Assembly: GCF_006210265.1 (NCBI RefSeq)
Contig: NZ_VCNC01000002.1
Coordinates: 310,001 to 374,000 of the forward strand
Length of the DNA stretch: 64,000 bases
Reading direction: 5' to 3'
Source of the DNA: Desulfovibrio sp. UCD-KL4C
Lineage (GTDB): Bacteria; Desulfobacterota; Desulfovibrionia; Desulfovibrionales; Desulfovibrionaceae
The translations under genes were made by a program, and so were the position numbers. Below are positions 9,864-19,608 of the stretch, piece by piece. The notes under the pieces are model-generated. The model saw only the letters and a program-made list of their open reading frames with translations. It was not told the origin of the DNA and searched no databases. Position 1 is the stretch's first letter, and the number at the start of each line of letters is the position of its first letter.

Positions 9864-10705
9864 TAACGGCCCTCGGTTATAGCCTTCACAACCTTCAAAG
9901 TCTGACAGGTCAACTCAACTTCGTGAACCCTGTGTATCGGGACTCCACGAGCAGCAAGTACTGCAGTAGCTGCCTGAGTAGCATTTTGACGTTCATCAGA
10001 TTCAAGCCCCAATAGCTTCCCCCATAAAGACTTATTTGAAAGCCCCATGTAGACTGGAAAACCTAAATCCATCAGCTGATCAATATTCCTTAATATCTCA
10101 AGATTATGTCCAACAGTTTTACCAAACCCTATACCTGGATCAATTACTATGTTTTCCTTTGGTAAGCCAGCTTTTAAGAGTTTATCGAGACTTTTTTTAA
10201 AAAAAGACAAAAGATTTTCCATCACATCGTCATACTGCGGAGATAACTGCATTTTTTCAGGAGACCCCTGACTATGCATTAACACATATCCTGGTTTCTT
10301 ATCCGCTACAATTTCAAGCAATGCAGGATCAAAGCTAAACGCTGACACATCATTTATTATTGAAGCTCCAGCTTCAATTGCTTCAGAGGCAACCTGCGAT
10401 TTAACAGTATCTACTGAAATAATATAATCTTTAGATAACTCTTTAATCACGGGGATAACACGACTTAACTCATCTTCAATAGAAACCGATTCCGAAAAAG
10501 GTCTAGTGCTTTCCCCGCCAACATCTAAAATATCCGCCCCTTTTTCAGCGAGCATTCTTCCGTTAGCAATAGCATTTTGATGGTCATAGTTTTTGCCCCC
10601 ATCATAAAAAGAATCAGGAGTGACATTTACAATTCCAGCAATAAAAAAAGGGGCAGGGCCTAATACCCTGCCCCCTTCTATAGTCCATGTGTAAGTCCGG
10701 TTCAT
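9863..10705 (-). CDS. folP: Dihydropteroate synthase
   Basis: FolP condenses p-aminobenzoate with dihydropterin pyrophosphate in folate synthesis. The 280-residue product has the family motifs: IVNVTPDSFYDGG near residue 25, DVGGESTRP near residue 60, and DPGIGFGKT near residue 190. It starts 13 bases after the ftsH stop. Codons 10-21 also form a GC-rich hairpin followed by seven T residues, so a transcription terminator appears to be embedded in the coding sequence (separate entry). Transcription from ftsH into folP should therefore be partial or controlled. No alternative start lies downstream of the hairpin before the conserved motifs. Confidence 0.94.
   Translation of the reverse strand: MNRTYTWTIEGGRVLGPAPFFIAGIVNVTPDSFYDGGKNYDHQNAIANGRMLAEKGADILDVGGESTRPFSESVSIEDELSRVIPVIKELSKDYIISVDTVKSQVASEAIEAGASIINDVSAFSFDPALLEIVADKKPGYVLMHSQGSPEKMQLSPQYDDVMENLLSFFKKSLDKLLKAGLPKENIVIDPGIGFGKTVGHNLEILRNIDQLMDLGFPVYMGLSNKSLWGKLLGLESDERQNATQAATAVLAARGVPIHRVHEVELTCQTLKVVKAITEGR
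10643..10674 (-). terminator. Intrinsic-terminator-like hairpin inside folP
   Basis: On the minus strand a perfect 9-bp stem, GGGGCAGGG with CCCTGCCCC, encloses a 7-base loop and is followed directly by seven T residues. It lies 45-77 bases after the ftsH stop, within folP codons 11-21 (residues GGRVLGPAPFF). By structure it is as good as any classical intrinsic terminator in the window. Confidence 0.7.
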
Positions 10706-10718
10706 TTATCTCTTCTGG

Positions 10719-12767
10719 CTATTTAGAGTCTTTTTTATCTTCAGACGATTTTACATCTGAGGATTTTGTTTCTGAGTCATCATTATCAATTGATTCATCA
10801 AAGGAAAAGTCTACTTTTTCTTCTTCAGAATCATTTTTTGAAACAGTCGCATTATCTTCTGCTTTTTCTTCAACCGGAGTGTATCCAGTTTTTGCAGTAG
10901 AGGCATATGCCTTCGCAGCAGTAGAAGGTTTTGCAGTCGAAGCAACTTTTTCGAGTGGAGGCAAATCACCACCACTTATAAGTGTATCAATCTCATCTCC
11001 AGAGATTGTTTCACGCTCAAGCAATGCTGCAGCTAGCTTATGAAGAGAATCTTTGTTCTCGCTAAGCAGAGTCTTAGCCTGTTCATGAGCTGTATCAATA
11101 ATTCTTCTTACTTCGGAATCTATAAGACGTGAAGTATCTTCACTAAAGTCCTTACTGTGACCGAATTCTTTGCCAAGGAAGACCTGATCATTAGTTTCAC
11201 CAAAAGTCATAGGACCAAGTTTATCACTCATACCCCATTGACAAACCATACTGCGTGCCATTTTGGTAGCACGTTCAATATCATTGCTTGCTCCAGTTGT
11301 CATCTGATTAAGAATCAACTCCTCAGCGACGCGGCCGCCAAGTAACATAACCAATGTATCTTCAAGATATCTCTTAGAATAGTTATGACGGTCATCAACA
11401 GGAAGCTGCTGGGTTACACCAAGAGCTCTACCACGAGGAATGATCGTAACTTTATGAACAGGGTCTGTATCAACAAGAAGTTTTGCAATAAGAGCATGTC
11501 CTGCTTCATGGTAAGCGGTAGTTTCTTTTTCCTTCTCATTAAGGAGAAGACTACGACGTTCTCTACCCATCAAAACTTTATCTTTAGCTTCTTCAAAATC
11601 AATCATATTGACATAATCTTGATTATTCTTTGCTGCGTAAAGAGCAGCTTCGTTAACAAGGTTTTCTAGGTCTGCACCGGAAAATCCAGGGGTACCACGA
11701 GCGATAACATCAAGATCAACTTCTTCAGCAAGAGGTGTTTTGCGAGTATGAACATTAAGTATATGAGCACGCCCTCTTACATCTGGAGTCGGTACAACAA
11801 CCTGCCTATCGAAACGTCCAGGTCTAAGCAGAGCTGGATCCAAAACATCAGGTCTGTTTGTGGCGGCAATAAGAATAACACCTTCGTTAGACTCAAAACC
11901 ATCCATTTCAACTAGCAACTGATTAAGAGTTTGCTCACGTTCGTCATGTCCTCCGCCTAGTCCTGCTCCACGTTGACGCCCTACAGCATCTATTTCATCA
12001 ATAAAAATCAAGCAAGGTGCATTCTTTTTACCCTGAGCAAAAAGATCGCGAACACGTGAGGCACCGACACCGACAAACATTTCAACAAAGTCCGAACCGG
12101 AAATTGAAAAGAAAGGAACTCCGGCTTCACCCGCAACAGCTCGTGCAAGTAAAGTTTTACCAGTACCTGGAGAACCGATAAGAAGGACACCTTTAGGAAT
12201 ACGTCCACCAAGACGAGTAAACTTTTTAGGTTCACTCAAAAACTGAACTATTTCAGACAGTTCTTCTTTAGCCTCATCAACTCCAGCAACATCTTGAAAT
12301 GTAACTTTAGCTGTTTCTTCATTAAGCATACGAGCTTTAGAGCGACCGAAAGACATAGCTCCTCCACGGCCTCCGCTACCGCCCCCACCTTGCATTTGAC
12401 GCATGAAAAAGATCCATACACCAACTAATAGGAGCATCGGGAACCACGAAATAAACAGAGTCATATACCACGGAGAGTCTTCTTCCGGTTCAGCAACTAC
12501 TTCAATTTTATTCTTAATAAGCTTCTGAACAAGGGTTGGATCATTGGGACTGTAAGTTACAAACCGTTTTTCTCCAACCATTACTCCACTTATTTTATGT
12601 CCCTGAATCTTTACCTGTAAGATTTCTCCCTGATCAACTTTCATAAGAAAATCAGTATAGGAAACTTTGAGCTGGGGCGCTGCAGGTTGGTTAAAAAGAT
12701 TGAATAAAACAATCATCACCAACATAATGGTTACCCAGACCAAGAGATTCTTGGCAAAACTGTTCAA
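10719..12767 (-). CDS. ftsH: ATP-dependent membrane zinc metalloprotease FtsH
   Basis: FtsH is an inner-membrane AAA+ protease that removes misfolded and regulatory membrane proteins. The 682-residue product has two N-terminal membrane segments (near residues 8-24 and 105-125) around a periplasmic domain. Next come a glycine-rich linker, Walker A GSPGTGKT, Walker [12 protein letters not shown], and the second region of homology ending in RPGRFDR. The zinc-binding HEAGH lies near residue 422. The C-terminal ~60 residues are acidic, rich in Ser and Lys, and probably disordered. It is the first gene of the minus-strand run. The ATG is preceded by AAGGAG. Confidence 0.96.
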   Translation of the reverse strand: MNSFAKNLLVWVTIMLVMIVLFNLFNQPAAPQLKVSYTDFLMKVDQGEILQVKIQGHKISGVMVGEKRFVTYSPNDPTLVQKLIKNKIEVVAEPEEDSPWYMTLFISWFPMLLLVGVWIFFMRQMQGGGGSGGRGGAMSFGRSKARMLNEETAKVTFQDVAGVDEAKEELSEIVQFLSEPKKFTRLGGRIPKGVLLIGSPGTGKTLLARAVAGEAGVPFFSISGSDFVEMFVGVGASRVRDLFAQGKKNAPCLIFIDEIDAVGRQRGAGLGGGHDEREQTLNQLLVEMDGFESNEGVILIAATNRPDVLDPALLRPGRFDRQVVVPTPDVRGRAHILNVHTRKTPLAEEVDLDVIARGTPGFSGADLENLVNEAALYAAKNNQDYVNMIDFEEAKDKVLMGRERRSLLLNEKEKETTAYHEAGHALIAKLLVDTDPVHKVTIIPRGRALGVTQQLPVDDRHNYSKRYLEDTLVMLLGGRVAEELILNQMTTGASNDIERATKMARSMVCQWGMSDKLGPMTFGETNDQVFLGKEFGHSKDFSEDTSRLIDSEVRRIIDTAHEQAKTLLSENKDSLHKLAAALLERETISGDEIDTLISGGDLPPLEKVASTAKPSTAAKAYASTAKTGYTPVEEKAEDNATVSKNDSEEEKVDFSFDESIDNDDSETKSSDVKSSEDKKDSK

Positions 12768-12960
12768 AATTAATCTCCTTCATATTTGTCCGGCTTATTT
12801 CTGCAAAATGCAAACTGTCAGCTTATGGACCAAAATCAGTTCTTAGTTTAGTTTCAATCAGTATTAGTAAGACTAATTCCAAAAAAGGCAAGTGGAATAA
12901 GAAAGATTATTAATGCTTGCCCTTACCTATTAAAATTGGTAGCTGATTTTCTTGATGAAC

Positions 12961-13054
12961 GGAAGTGTTTCGTCACCGGTGTGGCGCCTGGACTTCAAAT
13001 CCAGTGGGCGAGCTAATCCTCGTCGGTAGGTTCGACTCCTATACGCTTCCGCCA
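12961..13054 (+). tRNA. selC: tRNA-Sec (anticodon TCA)
   Basis: This 94-base gene includes an encoded 3' CCA. The acceptor stem has 8 base pairs (GGAAGTGT with ACGCTTCC), one more than ordinary tRNAs and typical of bacterial selenocysteine tRNA. The anticodon arm is CTGGA-CTTCAAA-TCCAG, giving anticodon TCA at 12995-12997, which reads UGA. A long variable arm follows, then the T arm GGTTCGACTCC. It shows that the organism can insert selenocysteine. No selenoprotein or sel gene was identified in this window. Confidence 0.96.
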
Positions 13055-13188
13055 TCTGTCATCTACCACAAATTTTCTTTTCATTTTACCTCCATCTATC
13101 ATTAATACACTTGCTGTTAGTTAATAAACATGTATTTTATAAAAAGTGTTTTTTTATTCTAGCACATCCTGACACAAGGAGACTATCC

Positions 13189-13602
13189 ATGGCTTCTAAA
13201 TGTATTAACGGAGAACTACTATGCACAGGCGTCGGCATTATAGACGGTCAACATAATAATTTTATTAAAATATTAGAAAAAATACGATTGCAAATTTCAA
13301 CATTAAGTCAGAACGAAATTAGCTCAGCTCTTGATGAACTTTTTTTATACAGCCTTTATCACTTTGAAACGGAAGAACAAATACTTAAAAAATATAATTT
13401 AGAAAGCTTTCCTGAACACTTGGAACAACACCGAGAATTTTCCGAAAAAATGGAACAATTTAAAATGGATTGCATGCTTGAAAAATTAGAACTTAATATT
13501 GAACTAATAGATTTTCTCGAACAATGGCTCATCAATCACATTAAAAATACTGATGTTATAGACTTCCAATCTGCCCAAAAAATTGATTCAGACCAACTGT
13601 AA
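13189..13602 (+). CDS. Bacteriohemerythrin
   Basis: This is a 137-residue four-helix, non-heme di-iron protein that binds O2 reversibly; in anaerobes it is thought to act in oxygen sensing or delivery. All seven expected ligands are visible: H in IIDGQHNNF, H and E in YHFETEEQ, two H in HLEQHREF, and H and D in NHIKNTD. An in-frame ATG at 13111 would add 26 residues unlike the family. I chose 13189 because AAGGAG lies 6 bases upstream. It stands alone between tRNA-Sec and the convergent argH. Confidence 0.88.
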   Translation: MASKCINGELLCTGVGIIDGQHNNFIKILEKIRLQISTLSQNEISSALDELFLYSLYHFETEEQILKKYNLESFPEHLEQHREFSEKMEQFKMDCMLEKLELNIELIDFLEQWLINHIKNTDVIDFQSAQKIDSDQL

Positions 13603-13643
13603 AAACCCCATTCAATTTCATTAATAGATCTTTTTACAGTTGG
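13593..13643. repeat. 13-bp inverted repeat at the hemerythrin/argH junction
   Basis: CCAACTGTAAAAA at 13593-13605 is exactly complementary to TTTTTACAGTTGG at 13631-13643, with a 25-base loop. It includes the hemerythrin stop codon and ends 16 bases from the argH stop. The T run is inside the stem rather than after it, so it may be a bidirectional terminator or a transcript-end stabiliser. Confidence 0.5.
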
Positions 13644-13659
13644 GACAAACATCTACAAT

Positions 13660-15042
13660 TTATTGTTTCAGCCAGTTCTTTAATTCTGAGATCTGAGAGC
13701 TGACTGACTCAGGTCCTGTCCCTCCGGGAGAAACTCTGCGCCTGACTGCGGCCTCGTATGCTAAAACCTCAAAAACATCTTCTTCTATTTTTTCAGAAAA
13801 AGACTTAAGCTCGGCAAGAGTCATATCCTCAAGTCCTTTGACTTCCTTTTCAGCATAAGCAACCGCCGATCCAGTAATGTGGTGAGCTTCACGGAAAGGA
13901 ATACCTTTACCGACAAGATAATCTGCAAGCTCAGTAGCATTTAAGAAGCCTTTTTTAAGTGCTTTTTCCATATTTTCTGCATTAAAACCCATTTCTTCCA
14001 TCATATCACCCATAATGGAGACAGATGCATAGACAGTTTTATGCGCATCAAAGAAAGGCTCTTTATCTTCCTGCATATCTCTATTGTAAGCCAGCGGAAG
14101 ACCTTTCACGATAGTAAGAAGTGACATTAAGTCACCATATACTCTCCCAGTTTTACCACGCATAAGCTCACAAACATCAGGGTTTTTCTTTTGCGGCATA
14201 ATAGATGAGCCAGTTGAGAAAGCGTCTGGTAATTTGATAAAACCAAAACAAGGATTAGCCCAAATAATAAGCTCTTCACAAATCCTGCTTAGGTGAGTCA
14301 TAACGAGGCTACCCGTAAAAATTGCTTCCAAAACAAAATCACGATCCGAAACAGCATCCAAACTGTTACGGAATGTATCATTCATACCGAGCTTTTCTGC
14401 AGAAGTCGCGGGGTTCAAAGGATAAGTTGTTCCTGCAAGAGCAGCAGCCCCGAGAGGGCAGACATTAACTCTTTTTATGCAATCACATACGCGACTATGA
14501 TCTCTTTTAAACATCCACGCGTAAGCGAGCATATGATGAGCAATACTTACAGGTTGAGCAGGCTGTAAATGAGTGTATCCGGGTAGCAGAACATCCATAT
14601 GATCTTCAGCTTTTTTGGTGAAAACGGAAATCAATTTTTCAAGAGCTGTTTTCCAAGCTTCTAAGCTATGAACAACATACAAACGAAAATCAAGAGCAAC
14701 CTGATCATTACGACTGCGTCCTGTATGCAGCTTTCCGCCAACAGCACCTACTATTTCAGTAAGCCTGCTTTCGATATTCATGTGGAGATCTTCCATCTCC
14801 TTTTTCCATTCAAACTTGCCGGATTCAATCTCTTCAAGAACTGTATCTAAACCTTTGACCAAAGTCTCGGCTTCCTGCTCTGTCAATACGCCCTGCTCTG
14901 CGAGCATTTGCGCATGCGCTTTCGAACCTTCAATATCTTCAAGATAAAGATCTTTATCAAAGCTTACTGACTGCGTGTAGTCTTCTACAGACGCAGCAGT
15001 TTTTTGAGCAAATCTACCACCCCATAATTTTGCTTCAGCCAT
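13660..15042 (-). CDS. argH: Argininosuccinate lyase
   Basis: ArgH splits argininosuccinate into arginine and fumarate, the last step of arginine synthesis. The 460-residue length is normal. The aspartase/fumarase-family signature [12 protein letters not shown] is near residue 278, with the catalytic serine in GSS. Other family segments are AKLWGGRF at the N-terminus, [12 protein letters not shown] near residue 110, and [11 protein letters not shown] near residue 155. The gene is third in argF-argG-argH, all on the minus strand. Two hairpins separate it from argG, so it may be partly uncoupled. Confidence 0.96.
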   Translation of the reverse strand: MAEAKLWGGRFAQKTAASVEDYTQSVSFDKDLYLEDIEGSKAHAQMLAEQGVLTEQEAETLVKGLDTVLEEIESGKFEWKKEMEDLHMNIESRLTEIVGAVGGKLHTGRSRNDQVALDFRLYVVHSLEAWKTALEKLISVFTKKAEDHMDVLLPGYTHLQPAQPVSIAHHMLAYAWMFKRDHSRVCDCIKRVNVCPLGAAALAGTTYPLNPATSAEKLGMNDTFRNSLDAVSDRDFVLEAIFTGSLVMTHLSRICEELIIWANPCFGFIKLPDAFSTGSSIMPQKKNPDVCELMRGKTGRVYGDLMSLLTIVKGLPLAYNRDMQEDKEPFFDAHKTVYASVSIMGDMMEEMGFNAENMEKALKKGFLNATELADYLVGKGIPFREAHHITGSAVAYAEKEVKGLEDMTLAELKSFSEKIEEDVFEVLAYEAAVRRRVSPGGTGPESVSSQISELKNWLKQ

Positions 15043-15091
15043 AAGTAATACCTCGTTATCTTAACTAAACCTTAAAATATTTTTAAATAAA

Positions 15092-15150
15092 AATCCTGCC
15101 ATGGATCAGATCAGTCCAAAATATTGAAATGAATCTACACCGGCAGGATT
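15092..15150 (-). terminator. Hairpin with T-rich tail between argG and argH
   Basis: On the minus strand AATCCTGCC and GGCAGGATT form a 9-bp stem around a 41-base loop, followed by TTTATTT. It lies 45 bases after the argG stop and may cause partial termination before argH. The large loop lowers confidence. Confidence 0.4.
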
Positions 15151-15155
15151 AAAAT

Positions 15156-15182
15156 GCTCAGGCAGAAAATATCTCCCTGAGC
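15156..15182 (-). terminator. Hairpin just after argG
   Basis: On the minus strand GCTCAGG pairs with CCTGAGC (7 bp) around a 13-base loop, followed by ATTTTAAT. It starts 13 bases after the argG stop. The T tail is poor, so it may be an RNA-stability hairpin rather than a terminator. Confidence 0.4.
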
Positions 15183-15194
15183 AATACTATTTAA

Positions 15195-16430
15195 CTATTT
15201 ATCACTCGATTCGCCGTCTTTCAGCCAGTTACTTCCAGATTCAGCAGTTTTACCCTTTAGTCTTAAACCAATGAGCTTAATGAACCCTTCTGCGTCATGC
15301 TGATTGTATACATCATCTTCTTCAAAGGTTGCAAGATCAGAACGATAAAGAGAATAAGGAGATTTACGTCCTTCTGGAATAGCATTACCTTTGTAGAGTT
15401 TAACTCTCACTGTTCCGGTAATTTTCTCCTGTGTTTTATCTATCATAGCCTGAAGGGCTATGCGTTCTGGAGCATACCAGTATCCATTATATACCATCTC
15501 AGCATACTTAGGAATAAGGCTGTCACGAAGATGCATAACTTCACGATCCATGCAAAGTCCTTCAAGATCACGATGAGCAACATGAATGATTGTTCCACCA
15601 GGAGTTTCATAAACGCCGCGGGATTTCATACCTACAAATCTATTCTCAACCATATCAACTCGTCCGATACCATGCTTTCCACCAAGTTCATTAAGTTTTT
15701 CAACTAAAGCAGCAGGAGAATGGCTGACTCCGTTAATTGCAACAGGATCCCCGCATTCAAAATCTATAGTGATAACTTCAGGTTCATCAGGAGCTTTTTC
15801 AATTGGTCTGCAATATCTGTACGATTCAGGAGATGGTGAATTCCATGGATCTTCAAGTTCGGAACCTTCAAAACTGACATGAAGAAGGTTGGCATCCATT
15901 GACCAAGGTTTACGGCGAGTTACAGGAACATCAATTCCATTCTCTTCAGCAAACTTCATAAGATCAGTACGAGATTTAAGATCCCACTCACGCCAAGGCG
16001 CGATTGTTATAAGTCTAGGATTCATGCCCATTGCGCCAAGTTCAAACCGCACCTGATCGTTTCCTTTGCCTGTAGCTCCGTGTGCAACAGCCTGTGCGCC
16101 TTCACTTTCAGCAATTTCAACCATTCTTTTAGCAATCAACGGACGGGCAATAGATGTCCCTAAAAGATAACGCCCTTCGTAAATTGCTCCGGCACGGAAA
16201 CAAGGAAAAATAAAATCACGCGCAAACTCTTCACGCAAATCTTCAACAAAGGCTTTGGTGGCCCCGGTTGAAAGAGCTTTTTCCTCAATACCATCAAGTT
16301 CTTCCCCCTGACCTAGATCAGCAGTAAGAGTAATAACTTCGCAATCGTACTCTTGTTTAATCCATTTTAATATAATGGAGGTATCGAGACCTCCTGAATA
16401 TGCCAATACTACTTTTTCAACTTTACTCAT
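15195..16430 (-). CDS. argG: Argininosuccinate synthase
   Basis: ArgG joins citrulline and aspartate at the cost of ATP to AMP. The 411-residue product begins with the PP-loop [12 protein letters not shown], the ATP-binding motif of the family. Further conserved stretches are [15 protein letters not shown] near residue 115 and [14 protein letters not shown] near residue 185. It follows argF by 51 bases and comes before argH, giving the three final steps of arginine synthesis in order. Confidence 0.96.
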   Translation of the reverse strand: MSKVEKVVLAYSGGLDTSIILKWIKQEYDCEVITLTADLGQGEELDGIEEKALSTGATKAFVEDLREEFARDFIFPCFRAGAIYEGRYLLGTSIARPLIAKRMVEIAESEGAQAVAHGATGKGNDQVRFELGAMGMNPRLITIAPWREWDLKSRTDLMKFAEENGIDVPVTRRKPWSMDANLLHVSFEGSELEDPWNSPSPESYRYCRPIEKAPDEPEVITIDFECGDPVAINGVSHSPAALVEKLNELGGKHGIGRVDMVENRFVGMKSRGVYETPGGTIIHVAHRDLEGLCMDREVMHLRDSLIPKYAEMVYNGYWYAPERIALQAMIDKTQEKITGTVRVKLYKGNAIPEGRKSPYSLYRSDLATFEEDDVYNQHDAEGFIKLIGLRLKGKTAESGSNWLKDGESSDK

Positions 16431-16481
16431 TAATTTATACCTTCTAAATTTTTATTCTACTACATGAATATTTGGAAGAAC

Positions 16482-17429
16482 TTATGCAGATCCGAGAAGC
16501 TTCTCAACTGCTTTAAGATCCACTTCAATACCATTCACAGCCCATTCTAAGATAGCTTTCTGCATATGCAATCTGTTTTCAGCCTGATCAAAAATAATAG
16601 ATCTAGGGCCATCAAGAACATCAGCAGTAACTTCCTCCCCCCTATGTGCAGGGAGACAATGCATAACTTTACAATCGGGATCTGCATGAGCAAGAAGCTC
16701 TTCATTAACCTGATAAGGAAGAAAAGATTTCATACGTTCTTCCTGCTCCTCTTCCTGCCCCATGGAGGCAAAGACATCAGTATTAACATAATGAGCTCCT
16801 TTAACAGCTTCAATAGGATCATGACTCAATTTGATTTTTGCTCCCATAGCAAGAGCACGGGCAAGAACATCAGAATTCGGTTCATACCCTTCCGGAAAAG
16901 ATAAAGTAAGGTGAATCGGAAAATATATTGCAGCATTAATCCATGAATGAGCCATATTATTACCATCACCAATCCATGCAACATGCACATTCTCAAAATC
17001 TGGAGTTCTTTCATAGATAGTAAGCATATCACTCAAAACTTGGCACGGATGGTATTTGTCAGTCAAAGCATTAATAACCGGGATAGATGCGTTTTCTGAA
17101 AGAGTACGAACCTTCTGCTGTTCAAAAGTTCTTACAACAAGTGCATCAGCATAGCGGGACAATACATGAGCTGTATCTTCAAGGGGTTCACTTCTTCCAA
17201 GTTGCGATTCAGTAGGAGTCATAAAAATAGAATGACCGCCAAGCTGTTCTACTGCAACATCAAAAGAGACTCTGGTTCTTGTAGAAGCTTTTTCAAAAAT
17301 CAAAATAACTGTCTTACCTTTTAGGGAATTATTTCTGATTTTATTATCTTTAAGTTCTTTTGCCCTGAGTACAAGCTGTCCGAGTTCAGAACGCGGAACA
17401 TCATTTATTTTAAGCAGATGTCTGATCAT
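16482..17429 (-). CDS. argF: Ornithine carbamoyltransferase
   Basis: This enzyme makes citrulline from ornithine and carbamoyl phosphate. The 315-residue product has the carbamoyl-phosphate motif KASTRTRVSF near residue 52, HPCQVLSD near residue 128 and the ornithine-site HCLPAHRGEEV near residue 255. It is the first gene of the argFGH run. The 190 bases upstream probably carry the promoter, but I could not pick out a convincing -35/-10 pair or an ARG box. Confidence 0.95.
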   Translation of the reverse strand: MIRHLLKINDVPRSELGQLVLRAKELKDNKIRNNSLKGKTVILIFEKASTRTRVSFDVAVEQLGGHSIFMTPTESQLGRSEPLEDTAHVLSRYADALVVRTFEQQKVRTLSENASIPVINALTDKYHPCQVLSDMLTIYERTPDFENVHVAWIGDGNNMAHSWINAAIYFPIHLTLSFPEGYEPNSDVLARALAMGAKIKLSHDPIEAVKGAHYVNTDVFASMGQEEEQEERMKSFLPYQVNEELLAHADPDCKVMHCLPAHRGEEVTADVLDGPRSIIFDQAENRLHMQKAILEWAVNGIEVDLKAVEKLLGSA

Positions 17430-17620
17430 TTTTAAACTCCAAATAGTATGTGAATAGGCTCTGAAAACAATGACTGAAAATTATTGCTCACAAAGACTAC
17501 TATTGTAAACCATATTTTATAGTGAAATTTAAGCGGATAGCATTAAATCGGCGAAATAAACAAAAACAGATCAAGCTGAATTTATAAATAACTTAGCTAA
17601 AAAAACGGGCTGGCGCGCTA

Positions 17621-18076
17621 TCAATGCCAACCCACCATTCGCTGTCTGAAAATAGGAGCTACTGATTCAACGGCAACATCAGTAAGAGAATACATTTCTT
17701 GCCCATGATCATATCCTGCCAAGTGAAGTAAAGCATGAGCCAAAAGCCTAACCATGTGCTCTTCAGGCACTTGAGCATAAAGCTGTGTTTCACGTGCTAA
17801 TGTATCAACAGATAAAACAATTTCACCAAGATATTTATTCGTGGCAAGATCTGGTGTTTCTGAAAAAGGGAAACTCAAAACATTAGTAGGCCCGACACAT
17901 CCTAAAAAATCCTGATTAATCTCAGCAATCGCAGAATCATCAGTTATCTTTAAATCAAAATCGAATCCTTCAATATTTAAAGACTTGAGCAGAAGTTCAG
18001 CCATAAAGATCACTTCTCTTTTGCTCAAAGGAAAATTTGAATCCGGCCTGCATTCATATGTCAAAGCAAGTGTCAT
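17621..18076 (-). CDS. ybeY: Endoribonuclease YbeY (rRNA maturation factor)
   Basis: YbeY is a metal-dependent endoribonuclease needed for 16S rRNA 3' maturation and ribosome quality control. The 151-residue product carries the zinc motif HxxxHxxxxxH as HALLHLAGYDH near residue 114, with the family segment TNVLSFPF about 50 residues earlier. Its start overlaps the PhoH-like stop by 4 bases, and this phoH-ybeY pairing is common in bacteria. It is the last gene of the pair. Confidence 0.92.
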   Translation of the reverse strand: MTLALTYECRPDSNFPLSKREVIFMAELLLKSLNIEGFDFDLKITDDSAIAEINQDFLGCVGPTNVLSFPFSETPDLATNKYLGEIVLSVDTLARETQLYAQVPEEHMVRLLAHALLHLAGYDHGQEMYSLTDVAVESVAPIFRQRMVGWH

Positions 18077-19056
18077 ATTTTACCACCACTACATTCATAT
18101 GAATCATAAGCCTTTACTATTCTTGAAACAAGAGGATGCCTTACAACATCACTGTCCTCAAATTTCACAAAACTTATCCCTTCAACTTCTTTAAGAATAT
18201 TGCTCGCAACACTCAAACCGGATGCAATATTTATCGGCAGATCAATTTGAGTAATATCACCTGTAATTACAGCCTTAGATCCAAATCCAAGACGAGTAAT
18301 AAACATTTTCATTTGTTCAGGAGTGGTATTTTGTGCTTCATCAAGAATTACAAAAGCATTACTAAGAGTTCGTCCGCGCATAAAAGCTAAAGGAGCAATT
18401 TCAATGATATTTTCTTCAATCATATCCTGAACTTTTGCATAATCCAGCAAATCATAAAGCGCATCATAAAGTGGACGCATATATGGATTAACTTTATCCA
18501 CAAGATCACCAGGTAAAAAACCAAGTTTCTCTCCAGCTTCAACGGCAGGCCTAGTCAGGATAATTTTTTTAACTTCTTTACGTGTATAGGCATAAACAGC
18601 CATTGCAACGGCAAGATATGTCTTACCAGTTCCGGCTGGCCCAATTGAAAAGACCATGTCATTTTCACGAATAGCTGAAAAATAGGCACGCTGCGTAAGA
18701 GTTCGCGGTGAAATTACTTTTTTAGGTGAAACTGAAAACAATTCATCTCTAAATATTTTTACAAGGTCCGCAGCTGGATTACGGCATAGAATTTTATATG
18801 CAGCTTCAACATCTTCAGGAAAAACATTTTTACCGGATTTAAGGACTGAATAAAGTTGACTGAAAGACTTGGCGACAGGATCAATAAGCTCATGACTGTC
18901 AGCTATCAATTGCAGAGAGTTACCCCTGCTATTGATTTGCACACCGGAAAGTTTTGAAATTGCATCAAGATTTGAATTTTGAGCACCAAAAAGCGTACTC
19001 GACAACCTTGCATCATCAAATTCCAATTTTACACGTATTTTTTCTTGTTCTGACAT
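18073..19056 (-). CDS. PhoH-family ATPase (PhoL/YbeZ-like)
   Basis: This 327-residue protein contains the PhoH P-loop domain, predicted to act on RNA together with YbeY. Walker A is GPAGTGKTYL near residue 140, Walker B is AFVILDEAQNTT near residue 240, and the family segment RPAVEAGEKLGFLPGD lies between. The N-terminal ~110 residues match the KH-like part seen in PhoL proteins. Overlap with ybeY by 4 bases indicates translational coupling. I leave the symbol empty because phoH, phoL and ybeZ are all used for this family. Confidence 0.9.
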   Translation of the reverse strand: MSEQEKIRVKLEFDDARLSSTLFGAQNSNLDAISKLSGVQINSRGNSLQLIADSHELIDPVAKSFSQLYSVLKSGKNVFPEDVEAAYKILCRNPAADLVKIFRDELFSVSPKKVISPRTLTQRAYFSAIRENDMVFSIGPAGTGKTYLAVAMAVYAYTRKEVKKIILTRPAVEAGEKLGFLPGDLVDKVNPYMRPLYDALYDLLDYAKVQDMIEENIIEIAPLAFMRGRTLSNAFVILDEAQNTTPEQMKMFITRLGFGSKAVITGDITQIDLPINIASGLSVASNILKEVEGISFVKFEDSDVVRHPLVSRIVKAYDSYECSGGKI

Positions 19057-19150
19057 TTAAACACTACTCTTCTAAGATTTGTCAGGAAGAAATACGGCAG
19101 GTTTTAATAATATGCAACAGAATGCTTCAACAGGATCTGCCAAAGCAAAA

Positions 19151-19519
19151 TTATTCAGATAAAAGGTCATCGATTGCCGAGATTATTGCTTTTGAATTAA
19201 ATGGTTTAGTAAAGGTATACTTCACTCCGAACATCTTTATCCAATCCAGCGAATCATAGTTAGCAGATGAACTACCACCAGACACTGCAATAATTTTTAC
19301 TTCAGGATTCTCTTTAATAAGTTCCCTGACAGTTTGAACACCTTCTTTTTCAGGCATAAATATATCAGTTATGACAAGATCTACAGAACCTTTATCATAG
19401 TTATTAACTGCCTTAACACCGTCTTCAGCCTCTGAAATAACGTGCCCTTCTTTCTCCAGCATTGCGCGAAGAATTTGACGTGATATAGGATCATCATCAA
19501 CTACGAGAATCCGCGACAT
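19151..19519 (-). CDS. Single-domain response regulator (CheY-like receiver)
   Basis: This 122-residue protein consists of one receiver domain. The acidic pocket is VVDDDP near residue 7, the phosphoacceptor Asp is in LVITDIFMP near residue 51, and the conserved Lys lies in TFTKPFN near residue 105. There is no output domain, so it should signal by protein contact. An upstream start at 19537 would add six residues; 19519 is preferred because GAGGTGG lies just upstream of it. No kinase is adjacent. The nearest HPt protein is at 54991-55299, and a link is only speculation. Confidence 0.85.
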   Translation of the reverse strand: MSRILVVDDDPISRQILRAMLEKEGHVISEAEDGVKAVNNYDKGSVDLVITDIFMPEKEGVQTVRELIKENPEVKIIAVSGGSSSANYDSLDWIKMFGVKYTFTKPFNSKAIISAIDDLLSE

Positions 19520-19608
19520 AACCCCACCTCTTAACAATTATAATGTAGCTACTTAGACCTAATAAACATCGAGAAAAATAAGTAGCATATCTGAAAAATA
19601 AAATCCAA

